Source: Actinostola sp. cb2023 (Eukaryota; Cnidaria; Anthozoa; Actiniaria; Actinostolidae). Taken from it: a DNA stretch of 64,000 nt. This document shows positions 1 through 10,697 of the stretch, piece by piece; within the stretch, counting starts at the first letter, position 1, and every line of letters begins with the position of its first letter. The stretch is from assembly GCA_033675265.1 (NCBI GenBank), contig JAUJYZ010000911.1, positions 178,586 to 242,585 of the forward strand, read 5' to 3'. The translations under genes and the position numbers were made by a program. The notes under the pieces were generated by a model. It was given only the letters and a program-made list of their open reading frames with translations, made no database searches and was not told the origin of the DNA.

Positions 1-77
1 CATGCAGAATTTGGAATCTCCCGGCACTCGACAACATAATACCGGCCAGTTCAGAATTTGTGATAAACGACTGGTTA

Positions 78-421
78 AGACGGTTAAGAGTGCTAGCAAA
101 ATCGAAAAAACATACATAGATTTGGGGGAACTATTTCAACTTGAGATATTTACGTGAGTGAATTTGACAGCTGAACTTGCACCTTGACCTCCGGTGCTTC
201 CTGATTAAATTCGTTTGCAAAATGTTTGTACACAACATTCTCTTTGTTTTTATTCAAAGATATGTTTACGCTTCAGTTCTACTTTAAGACGGTTAAGAGT
301 GCTAGCAAAATCGAAAAAACATACTTAGATTTTAGGGAACTATTTCAGCTTGAGCGGATCTTTACGTGAGTGAATTTGACAGCTGAACTTGCACCGTGAC
401 CTCCGGTGCTTCCTGATTGAA
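78..421. repeat. Direct duplication, about 209 bp period
   Basis: A block starting AGACGGTTAAGAGTGC at 78 recurs at 287. The following stretch, from the CTATTTCA motif to CCGGTGCTTCCTGATT, is found near 130-205 and again near 340-417 with few differences. No protein or RNA gene is recognisable here. The rest of 1-950 holds nothing else I can name. Confidence 0.75.
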
Positions 422-949
422 ATCATGATTTTAATCTCTCTTCCCAGTCTCACTCGATTGCAGATGGTCAGACTCCTTGTCTCGTTCTGCAGATTCGCGA
501 CATGGACCAACAACAACAACAAAATACGGACAGTATTTGTTGACTCGTGCCGGCCAAAGGTCTAGGCACGAGAAATTATAGTTAAAAAAACCCACATAGA
601 TAACACAACGGGCGACCTGAAATGAGCAATCTGGGACCTAACGGAATTGTGGGTGTCTTACATTGTTTCTAATTCCATATATGGTCATATGCTGAATTCA
701 AGAGTTCGAGCATGACAGTAATTTTATTTTGAATGTTGTCGGCTTGTATTTTAAAATCTAAAGCTATGACCGAAAGAAATCCTGGGAAATTGAAACTCCC
801 AAATAACATCGTTAATTAAACCATCGATCATTTTATCCATTTTGCAAACGAGAACATTGAATTCATCTGTGGCTCATGTACTGATTTTCCATCCTTCCTT
901 GCGGTCTTCGCTTCTATGATTTATGAAATCAACCCGACAACAGCGTAAA

Positions 950-1126
950 TTTCCAAAGGTTTTAATTTTCATATAAAATTTAGATTTTTGAAAATTCATA
1001 TCTTCACAATTTGTGAAGCGATCTTTTCCAAACTTCACATTTTTACTAATTTCAACGAGCTCTTTCCAGCTATGATAATCATTTTTTTGTCCTATGAGTT
1101 TTGAAATTACATGATAAACCCTCATT
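950..1126 (-). mobile_element. Half copy of a fold-back MITE
   Basis: This stretch matches, with few mismatches, the right arm of the complete palindromic element at 32109-32481, including the terminal TTTTGAAATTACATGATAAACCCTCATT. Only one arm is present, so it is a truncated copy or a solo arm. It has no coding capacity. Confidence 0.75.
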
Positions 1127-1365
1127 ATACAGTTATGCGGTATGTTAGACTGGTCTGGTACATAAAGTGCCGCGAAGGTTGACCGTCTCTACATTTCCTG
1201 TTTATAATAAAGTTTCTAATGTAAGACACTAATTCATTATTTAAGGAAATGGATCCATTATTGTAAGCTGCTCGGCTGCCATGGGCGCCTTTCATATGCA
1301 GCCCGAAAAAGTCCGTCCATCGGTGGTAATGCGCATTGAGAAAATGTGAAATGTGCTATATAAGA

Positions 1366-1366
1366 A

Positions 1367-1451
<85 letters not shown>

Positions 1452-1521
1452 ATAATAACTTTATTCTTCAAAACAAATTACAAATGAGAGATAGAAAAAT
1501 AGATAAAAATCCTTATTATTG

Positions 1522-1589
<68 letters not shown>

Positions 1590-1593
1590 GTTG

Positions 1594-1638
<45 letters not shown>

Positions 1639-1734
1639 TGTTATTGAACAATCCAAGCGATCATTTTAAATTTTGTAAATAAGGTTTTTATCTATTTTTC
1701 TATCTCTCATTTGTAATTTGTTTTGAAGAATAAA

Positions 1735-1797
<63 letters not shown>

Positions 1798-1798
1798 A
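1366..1798. repeat. TTA microsatellites inside an inverted repeat
   Basis: Three long (TTA)n runs lie at about 1366-1460, 1518-1637 and 1737-1797. The non-repeat segments between them, about 1455-1512 and 1680-1740, are inverted copies of each other: one reads CTTTATTCTTCAAAACAAAT and the other carries its reverse complement. A likely explanation is two opposed insertions of an element with a TTA tail. Apparent reading frames here are Tyr/Leu/Ile homopolymers and not genes. Confidence 0.85.
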
Positions 1799-3070
1799 TA
1801 CACAGAAACAAACGCAATTTTGCACTTTGCAGTATTAGGCCTAGTTCAGAAGTCGTGCTAATCCGCTGAGCCGTTTTTTTCGTTTCAAACAATGCGGCTT
1901 AACTTCTTTTGAAGCAATTCGGATGAGTGAAATATAAACCTGTACTGAAAGGAGGACCAACAGAGGCTACTACTTGACCAGGAATCCATGCACGGAGTGG
2001 CATCTTGGAACCCAGCGAGGTCAGAATTGTCAGTTTATCAAACAACACATGCACGATAGACAAGCTTATCATGAACAGACTTGTGCGAAGTAACAAGTAG
2101 AGGAGCATGGGAGAGAATGTCAGCAATATGCAGCGTAGATCGATACCTTGTGATATTCGACCTGGAATGTGTAGTGCTTGAGAGGAACATAATGGTGCTC
2201 TGGCGTGGTGTAGATCAGAGACCAGAGAGCGTTTGGAAAGTAGGGACTTGATATCACTTCTGATCACGAGCACGTCAGAGTCTCTCTTCCAATTTGAGCG
2301 GAGCGCGTAGCTCAGCTGTCTACTATAGTGAGCGAGCTGGAGCTGTAAGGCTGTAAGCCACAGGTTGGCACTGGATGTCCGCTAGGTCTCTGCATAGCCC
2401 AATGATATTGGGTAACGCAGCACCAAGGCCTTATTCAGTCCGGAGCACCAACTAGTGCTACATGTACAGGAGCATTATTAACATCAAAGTAGCGGAATCA
2501 TGGAGCCATGTGATGGAGACGAGTAGCTATAGTTTGGCCTGTTTGAATGCCTCAGCTCGGATCAATGTGTTACTAAGCTAGCCCATAGGAAGTCCTGCTT
2601 GATGGGAGTAAGCCGGTCACTGAGGCGATGGCAGAACTTGGACAAGTACTGGTAATGGTGCCTAAGAAACGGCGTGTAGCAGCCTTGTCCTGAGGTCAGT
2701 GGCATGTCAAAATCAGCTATGACGATTTCAGTGCGAGTTTGAGTCCTTCAGGGGTGCCCCATGAATGGTGCATAGGTGAGCGCCCACCAGGGTAAAAGAG
2801 CGAAAACAGCAAGTCATGCAGTCTAGGTGCAAAGAAAAAAAAATAAAAAATAAAAATAAAAATTGGGGATTGAGGGATTGAGCTTGATGTTATGCTGAGA
2901 GAGACGCTTCAGTAGTTCAACGTAACCACAGTGCGGTCAGTGATGAATATTGGCTAAGCCAACAGTGATGTCATCAGTAATGTTGACGATCCTGTCCATG
3001 CTACATCATGGTAGTTACAATTTATTGTTTGAAGTGAAAAGAGCGCCGGTGGCTCAGGGCTTTCTCTTCG
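1799..3070. other. Intergenic DNA without recognisable gene
   Basis: No convincing coding region or RNA gene. A 124-codon minus-strand frame at 1899-2273 has no domain I recognise and no obvious splice context. An A-rich stretch lies at about 2829-2863. Confidence 0.5.
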
Positions 3071-3073
3071 GCA

Positions 3074-3196
3074 AGGCCTTCATGTAGCTGCACAAATTGT
3101 CCTGGCTATTGTTTTTATATATGTAAAAACAATACATATAGAACGACAATCATAATAGAACAATAGCCAGGACTTTTGTGCAGCTACACGAAGACC
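3074..3196. mobile_element. Small hairpin (fold-back) repeat
   Basis: Arms beginning TGTAGCTGCACAAA (3083) and ending TTTGTGCAGCTACA (3187), with TCCTGGCTATTGTT / AACAATAGCCAGGA inside, make a nearly perfect hairpin of about 105-120 bp around an AT-rich loop. A second, looser inverted pair links 3200-3255 with 3434-3490 (the ...TCGCTATTT... / ...AAATAGCGA... motif). Confidence 0.7.
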
Positions 3197-4153
3197 TGAC
3201 CTTCTCTTCTCGCTATTTCCAAAATATGGCAGACGCTCCGCCGAGAGAAGACCATGGTACAGGTTCATCTGACCGCTTAGAAAGTTATATCATTTTTATC
3301 TATTATTTGTAAAACTATTGCAAAATAACAGCTATAGTCAGTGTATTTCTTCAGTAATCTTCACAAGATCCTTCCGGTTTCTGCTGATGACAAGAAACAG
3401 CACCCTGGGTACGATTTTCCAAGATTCTTGGAGTCACGTGACCAAAGTCTTCTGTCGAGCGTCCGCCATTTTGAAAATAGCGAGATGAGAGGATCATGGG
3501 GACGAGGTTGACGTCACTCTGTCAGCCAAGTTCATGCTACATTCCATCCAATTTACACTTGAGCATTTTACCCAAAAATGTAGCAACTTTATTTGGACAT
3601 AGTTTAATTTAATAGAACCCATCGATCATATTCGACACAAACCTTTCGTTACTCGCACCAGTCTACGCGCGGAAAAGTATCAATAGTACGCGCCGAAACC
3701 GAACTTTTTGCCGAGATATATCAACAACGAGAACGGTGACCCCTATTTTTTATTGTATAAATATAATCACATTACAGCTTTCTAGTACATAGCAAAGTAT
3801 TGAAAATAGTTAGGATTTCAAGCATAAAAAAATGTGAATGAAATTTGGTGAGTATCGTCTGTGTTTTTTTGTTCTATTTTTCGACAACTATGCAATATTC
3901 AAGCATTTTACTAAGATCAGACAGCTGTACGACGTTCTTTCATTATTCATATAGTTTGTCTTTTATTTGATTACGGAAAATTATTTACCCGATCCATATG
4001 TCACGCGAGACTTGACCTGAAACCCTAAAATACCATAAATTCCAGGCAGTGTAGCGCAAAAATGAGCACGGTGACCCCCTCTTTTTATTGCATTTTTGGA
4101 AACTCCATACTGTAATGTATCACCATGCCAATTTAATCGAATCACCGTAATAA

Positions 4154-4238
4154 CTAGCCTCCTTTGCATCCGTTCTTTGTTTCGGGATCCCTGTGCACAG
4201 GGATCCCGAAACAAAGAACGGCTGCAAAGGAGGCTACG
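4154..4238. repeat. Near-perfect 85 bp palindrome
   Basis: AGCCTCCTTTGCA...CCGTTCTTTGTTTCGGGATCCC turns over at CTGTGCACAG and returns as its reverse complement. The hairpin tip contains two BamHI-type GGATCC motifs. The outer motif GCAAAGGAGGCTA recurs near 19888, so the hairpin is probably part of a dispersed family. Confidence 0.8.
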
Positions 4239-4258
4239 TAATATCGGCTCTTTCTCAG

Positions 4259-4396
4259 TCTTTCTCAGTATATCACTATCCTGAAAAACCTTTGTTATTC
4301 AAATCAAGAACTCTTTGTAGAACGAGGCATACAACAATATGAACTATTGTTATTCAAATTTTCAGGAATTCAGGACGGTGATATACTGAGAAAGCC
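4259..4396. mobile_element. MITE, TIR TTTCTCAGTATATCAC
   Basis: The element begins TTTCTCAGTATATCAC and ends GTGATATACTGAGAAA. The same interior sequence, in reverse complement, is found at about 10726-10867 in TUBGCP6 intron 1, so this is a dispersed non-coding inverted-repeat element with two copies in the window. No transposase is encoded. Confidence 0.8.
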
Positions 4397-5027
4397 CCGT
4401 AATATCTTCCTTCGGTTGTTTTTGCTATTTATTTGATATGCTACACTTTTATGATCAACCAAATTCGGGAGACGTTATAGCAAACCAGTTGTTAAAACGC
4501 CCCTTCGGGATTCCCTTGGTAGTTATAAATGTCATGTTGAACACAACTTTACCATCAAGTAATTCAATCAGCCTCTTAGCTTCAGCATTTTTGCCAATTG
4601 GAATGTCCACCGACACGGCTCAAAAACCGCTGATTGGTTAATATTTTTTCGCTTTGAGAGTGCGCAGTAAAGGATACCGCTTAATTTAGCGCGGGCTCAT
4701 TGTTCAAAATGGCGGTCGAAGAGACACGTTCTTGACAAGAAAATTTCCCCACAAAAAGTTGTTTCAATCACTGTTCTCTTACGAAAACTCTCTTCTAATC
4801 AAAGGATATTGTAGAACCTGAGTTGATATGTTGAAATATGGGCTTCAATTCCAATATAGTAGCTTAACTGCCAAAGAAAACTATCACCACATCTGGAGGA
4901 AGTGTCAGGAATATCATAAACAACTACATCGGTATATCGGCATTCTCCCTTGTGTTCTTCAATAATCAGGTGATCATTTTCCTTGAGGATATTTTTTTTG
5001 AATAGGTTGTCTCTTTATGAGGCAATA

Positions 5028-5218
5028 GACCTCTTTAGCTTGTATGCAAATTGCCCATTTCAGATCATGTGATGTAAACACTGATATTCTCTGGAGAATT
5101 GTTCCTTTATATTTCTGAAATTTATTAGTTCATATTGAAAGGACTAATTCTCCAGAGAATATCAATGTTTACATCACATGATCTGAAATGGGCAATTTGC
5201 ATACAAGCTAAAGAGGTC
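5028..5218. mobile_element. MITE of about 191 bp with TA flanks
   Basis: Arms of about 78 bp, starting GACCTCTTTAGCTTGTATGC and ending with its reverse complement, enclose an AT-rich loop. Both ends abut TA (5026-5027 and 5219-5220), consistent with a TA target-site duplication as made by Tc1/mariner-like transposases. It ends exactly where a minus-strand reading frame (5221-5410) breaks off. Confidence 0.75.
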
Positions 5219-5220
5219 TA

Positions 5221-5410
5221 TTCTGCAGTAATCGTCAATGAGACATCGATGCCAGTCATTAAAATCAGGCATAGCAAGAGCTGGAATGCCATCCAATCCA
5301 TTATTCAGGTGTTGGATATGTTTGTACAACAAGCCTTCCGCTACTTCTTGCAATGTTGGTAAGTTTTTAAAACTTTCTTTTATATAGATATCAACTTTCT
5401 TGATGGCCAT
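5221..5410 (-). pseudogene. Possible gene fragment cut by a MITE
   Basis: On the minus strand, an open stretch of about 63 codons starts with ATG at 5410 and has a protein-like composition, containing LPTLQEVAEGLL and FNDWHRCLIDDYC. It runs directly into the MITE ending at 5220. I do not recognise the family. It could be an exon relic, a captured fragment or chance. The flanking AT-rich DNA shows no other exon. Confidence 0.25.
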
Positions 5411-8390
5411 TGTCAGGGAATGATTGAAAAATGCGAAATTGAGTGTTATAGGGGCGACTAAGCTTACTCAAGAACATGCAAGAAAATCGAATGTTTTCTT
5501 GCATCTTCTTTCCTAAAATAATAATAGTATGAATATTAGAGCCATCTATTCGGCTTCCCTTCATCCTTTGCTTCATTACAAGTTACATTTCATGGTAAAA
5601 TGTTGTATACTCACGAGGCATTATTCATGTCCATTTAGGAGTAACAACATGAATTAATAATTTTATTGATTAGACAATCATGACTCCCCATTATGTACAG
5701 TACCCTCAGATTTATTCTTCAAATTGGTTTCTGTTGTTGATTTGATTTCCTTATAATAATAATGTTATAATAATTGCTTGTATAGCGTCTTATGGTATTT
5801 ACCTATTCATTTCCCTTTTTCATGAAAGGATTTGATTTTCTTATGGCATTGAGCTGTTATTAACTCATAGCATTTTGAGGTACATAGTAAATTGATCACA
5901 GTTTAATAATATAGTATGTAATAATAATAAAGATATATTAATTATGTCATTATTCTTGTAGGTTACAGCATGAGTATCTACTAATAACAGGAGTTCATTG
6001 TACATCAAGATTGATGACATACATTTTCTGCCTTTCTTTTGACTTTGTTGGTGCTTTTAAGAATATTAAAATATTGTTTGCCATCAAGATACATGTAGTT
6101 TTGAAAATGCACGGCTTGCAGGTTTACTTCAAACCAGGACCCAGTGACATACAAATCCTAGCTACTAATGTTGCCATAAGCCGATAAGGTTGAATTGATT
6201 CCCTTATTCTTTTGTGTGGCCAGTTGCCTTTTAAAATTGTTTGACCAGTCATTTTGTTCATTGTTTGGGGTATATTTACTGACCATATAATTAAAAAGTG
6301 AAAAATGAAGGCTACAGAGCAAGTCATTTTGAACATATGAGCCACAGTAGGGAATGGGCAAGATGTTGAACCAAATGCTATCAGCTACATGTAGTACAAC
6401 ACTACATACCAATAATTTATTACATATACATGTATAAATAATATCAACAGGTACACAGTCATTGTTTTATTTACCTCAGTTACGAATTAGATGTTTTGTT
6501 TCACAATAAAAGTCAGTTTAATTCTTACTAATAAACATGTTCTTGCTTTAATTACCATAACTACCCGAGACCATACCAAATAAAATTCCAATATTTCCAC
6601 TGACAAAATCAATACATTTTTTATCTCAAACCAATTTTCTTGTCTCTTGTGTATTCAAGATATCAATATAGTTATACCGTGTAGTTCATAAAACATTTTA
6701 CAATGTAGATCAACCCTGATTTTTTGTGTACTGCATGACTTTTTGAAATAAAAATCTACATGTATTTCAAATGGACAAGGACTCACAAGTGGAATATTAT
6801 AGAGTACGTGCATTTCACTCTGCATATTTAAAATATTTTTATCAAACAATTTCCTTGTGCTTCAGAGTAATTTTGTTGATAAAATTATTTGTAGATATAA
6901 CACCATATCCTGTCATATTGTAAGGCAGTTTGGAATTTAAACTGTGTCTTGCATTATATAGAATGTCACTTAGCCTCTTGTAGAGTTCTATCTGATGATC
7001 GACTCTGTAAATTCCACAAACCAGTTGTATTCATTGTTTATTAAACCCGGCCATACAACCTGATTTAACGACTATGTCATACAACATATGTAATATATAC
7101 ACAAGAAAAAATAGCAAACCCCTGTCCCCATAGCCACCTGAACAAACCTTTGTGCATTATCATTGACTCTTAGGGTATGCAAGAGAGGGACTGGCCGAAC
7201 CAAACGCATGCTCTCCAGAATGAGGGGTGGCAAAATGGTCCTGAGAATTGAAGGGGTCCCTGCAAGAACAGAGTAAGTGACTTGTGATCAAAACCCAAAT
7301 TCTCCTTTGAAATTCAAAGAACAAGGATAATTTAGGCTTTGATCCGAGGTCACTTACGTTATTCTTGCACAGACCCTTTCAATTGCATTATTTAACCAGA
7401 TCTCAAAATCTCAATTTTCTCCTGTCCATGTCTCAGCCTCACATTTTTAGAGTCTATGGTACAGGGTGAAGTCTTAAGGCTCTATTTTGTACTGTAGTAT
7501 TCCAAAGTCTCGATTTTACACCCCTAGAATGTCATACTATTGTCAAAATGTGACTCGTTGAACATAAACCAATTACTGAAGGTGCTCTAATGGTGTTTGC
7601 ATGCCTTTGGCTTCCAGGAATCATTGATGCTGATTTTATATATCGTCCTAATAACATTTGGCAGTACTGTATACACCCTCAAAGTTGTACCTTTTTGGGG
7701 AGTACAAACCTGTTTTGTGTGGTTTAATACCTACATTCTGAGTGTAATCAGGCCTAATCTTGTACAATTTAATAATATCCCTGGCATATTTCAGAATCGT
7801 GGTGGCAATGATCATAGATATTTTCCACAAATAAAATGATTTGTACGAACTTTGTAAGGCCAAACAAAGTTTATTATGTCTTAAAGACCATACACAATGA
7901 TGTTGGGATCCCTGTGTGCGTCCAGTTTGAAGTAAACAATAGGTTTTTGAATCAATAATTTACAACTTTGGGCGCTGGGAATCACTTCTTTAAAACGAGT
8001 GTACCACAAACTACTCGATTTGTTTACGTTTTGTCGACTGCATGAATAACCAAACTTCAAATGCAAATTACAAAAATGGGTCATCGATGAAAAAAAGTGG
8101 GTTTTTGATATGTTATAAGTAGAGGCCTTAAAAGTATTTTGAGCACATCAAAACCCTTATGTCTGCAAACCTGACCTTAAGTCTGGGTAAAATGCAAGGC
8201 GATGTCGAATTTCCAAGAACCGATATGTCCGTGAAGATGGCTACGTTTACCGTCTTTGATTTTAAAAACTGCAAATCTCTTGGAACCTGGAGTACTTCAG
8301 ACAGGTAGATAAGTTAATAACCTTTCCCTGGTTTGACTCTCTTCGTGAAAAGAGCTTAAATTATTGGGTTTATATCTCCATGAAGTTGAA
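5411..8390. other. AT-rich intergenic DNA
   Basis: About 3 kb without a supportable gene. Short frames on both strands lack recognisable domains. I see no tRNA-like box pairs and no clear terminal inverted repeats in this stretch. Confidence 0.5.
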
Positions 8391-8392
8391 GT

Positions 8393-9242
8393 TTAGAGAC
8401 GCCGTCTTCGTCCGCCATTTTGTTTTCGAATTTTCATGATCCATGATCCATGATGCGTGCGGTTTTTGAGCCGTGTCATGTCCACCCAGACTGATGGAGA
8501 CGAAGACCACCCCTCTTCCTGCATCTCTCCAAGTAGTGCCTTCAATAACATCATGGCGATCTCCAGAGAGTCAGCATAGAGTGGTCCAAGGCGATAGCCT
8601 TCTTCCTTGTTAAACGCTACCCTAGCAGCTGTGTAGCCGACTATAACACCTTCGTTATTGATGGCGACTCGGGCATGACTACCTTTTGTATGGATAAGTT
8701 TCTGTAAGAAAGTATGACGCTGGTATCCAAACACCACGGTATCGTAGTCAGACAAGGCTTGTGGGTCTACCTTATCGATGGTTTGGACACGGTACAGAGG
8801 GCTTGTTGGAAACGAATCCAGAGCTTTTAAAGCAGACGGCAGGTGAATGTCGAAGCGAGGTAACAGCCAATGATCCTCAAAACCAAATTTCTCATTATAC
8901 TTTGCCAGCATATCATCCACAGCATACGCTGCTATATTTTGTGAAGGTGAGACACTTTTTAAAGCAGTTGTAAAGAGCTCCATTCCATAGCCTTTGCCTC
9001 GGTATTCCTTCTCTACCAAATAGCTACTAAATGCACAGTAGCTTTCGTCGTACTTCAAAATGCAAACACAACACATGTTTGCCATTCAGCTCGCCAACAA
9101 ACACACCCGTTGGATCACACGCTAAGAAACACTCGACATCTTCCAAACCTGGCCGCCAGTTGGCTAGTGTCGTTCTGCTTGAGATATAGCGTATAAGATC
9201 ATTGTCCTCTGTAGTTATCGAGCGAACTTTTAGCAGACTCAT
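8393..9242 (-). pseudogene. GNAT-family N-acetyltransferase, frameshifted
   Basis: Two overlapping minus-strand frames make one protein. The first (9242 down to about 9027) starts MSLLKVRSITTEDND and reaches GVFVGELNGKH. The second (within 9085-8393) continues with CILKYDESYCAFSSYLVEKE and the acetyl-CoA loop YRGKGYG, typical of GNAT motif A (R/QxxGxG/A). A second half with RLGPLYADSLEIA and WVDMTRL resembles the additional C-terminal domain in two-domain GNATs. Joining them needs a one-base change near 9060-9085. After WVDMTRLKN the sequence becomes Arg-rich and stops, so the end may be lost. The frame has no introns, so it could be a retrocopy. The substrate is unknown. It may be a pseudogene, or a real gene with an assembly indel. 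Confidence 0.6.
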
Positions 9243-10357
9243 GATACTGGATATCTATTAGGAAATGCCACGCGACACCACAGGCAACCCAAGCCATCAC
9301 GGCATGTGCTAAAATCAGGAACCGGATTGCAGAAAGCCGGAACCACAGGATGGACCAAAACAACGCATCGGAACAAAAGGATATCAAAAATGATTGTAGT
9401 TTTATTATTATTATTACATATGAGCTACGTCTGAGGAAATTCGCGACAAATAACATATACACAATACTACAATCTTGGACACAACTGTTGAGACACTTAC
9501 AAACCTTGTGTGTACAATTCGGCTTCCAACTTTCCTCTTTCCGGCCCCTTCCCCCCCAAATAATGTTGTTCGTTGTCCAAAATCATGCCTAGTCTGTCTA
9601 GTTTCCGGCCGAAAAATCAACATTGAACAGGGGGGACGGGGGTTAAAGAAATATAAAGAAGTGTTTTTGCGATCCTATCAATTATCAGCTCTAATGCCTA
9701 CAAAATTCGTAGTGTTTCAACGAGTTTTGTCCAAGATTGTAGGCAAGGATGCCTCGTAGAATTGAGGGAAAGTTAAATTGCTAGAAAGATACCCATCAAG
9801 TTTCATTTATTAGCCGTGGGTTCGAATCCCATCGCGCGTTCCGCTCGTGCATCCACGTCATTGAAAATTTGTGTCCCATCGAGGGACACCAACATAAGTC
9901 ACGAAGACTGAAAATCATGTTTATTTTGCAAACACTTCAATTTTTAAACAGCTACATTCATCAAAATAAAGTTACCCATCATCTACTAAGTTAAAATCGT
10001 ATTATTTCAAACGGATTTTCCTATTTCTACGGCTTTGAAAATGCGCGTGACAGCATTGCGTGACAAAATTTGACTCTCAATGAATCGAAAACAAAACATC
10101 TAGATTACCAAATTGGGAATACTTTTCTTATAACGACATAAACAAAAGATCCAACAAACAGTTTTGTGAGGTGAATAGTTTGGATTTTAGCTGTTAGATG
10201 ACGTCACGTAAACCGAGAATATCAATATAATCAAATTTTCGGGAAGTGTGACTGATTTTCTAGATCTTGGGCTCCCTGTGCTAAATACAGTAGATGTACC
10301 ACAATTCCTTGCAAACTTCACTCGGCGGGGAAATCGAAAACATGGCGGACATCGATC
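9243..10357. promoter_or_regulatory. Divergent intergenic region with CRE-type site
   Basis: The GNAT frame (minus) and TUBGCP6 (plus) start about 1.1 kb apart, head to head. A perfect TGACGTCA palindrome (CREB/ATF site) lies at 10199-10206, about 150 bp upstream of the TUBGCP6 start codon. A YY1-like CATGGCGGAC motif lies at the start itself. No TATA box is evident close to the start, as is common for housekeeping promoters. The transcription start cannot be placed from sequence alone. Confidence 0.45.
9808..9850 (+). repeat. tRNA B-box relic, probable SINE fragment
   Basis: GGTTCGAATCCC matches the RNA polymerase III B-box, in a context (CCGTGGGTTCGAATCCCATC) like a tRNA T-arm. No matching A-box or cloverleaf lies upstream, so it is not a functional tRNA gene. 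It is probably a truncated tRNA-derived SINE. Confidence 0.35.
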
Positions 10358-10365
10358 ATGGCTGA
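10342..10365 (+). promoter_or_regulatory. Overlapping upstream ORF at TUBGCP6 start
   Basis: An ATG at 10342 in a strong context (A at -3, G at +4) opens a seven-codon frame, MADIDHG, that stops at 10363-10365. The stop lies inside the TUBGCP6 reading frame, just after its ATG at 10358. If the mRNA includes 10342, ribosomes would have to leak past it or be lost. If transcription starts between the two ATGs, the uORF is irrelevant. Confidence 0.5.
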
Positions 10366-10697
10366 CAAAACCGAAGGTTTGACATCCCTTTTTCGAAGAC
10401 TTTGCGAGCTGTCTTTCCTCAACGAAGCTACCACAAGAGAGGATGCATATACTAGAATCCGCTACACGAATTCCAGGCGAAAAGGATTACAAATACGGCT
10501 GTACGAGAAGCTGTTTGATGAACTTCGAGCTCCTTTCGGAGCCAGGAAGGACGTCGAAACAGCAAAACATGACAAGAAGACGGACTTAGATGTATACGAG
10601 AGGCTTGCCGTGACAGTGTTCAAGCTACGGTTATGCAGGCAGTTTGATAAAGCTGATTTGTTGGAGTATTATTACACAAAATGGAAAAGTTTTCCAG
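10358..10697 (+). CDS. TUBGCP6: TUBGCP6 exon 1 (start codon)
   Basis: Encodes residues 1-114, starting MADKTEGLTSLFRRLCELSF and rich in charged helix (LQIRLYEKLFDELRAPFG). Donor AG|GTAAAC, ending phase 1. The ATG has A at -3 and G at +4. An earlier out-of-frame ATG lies 16 bases upstream. Confidence 0.9.
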
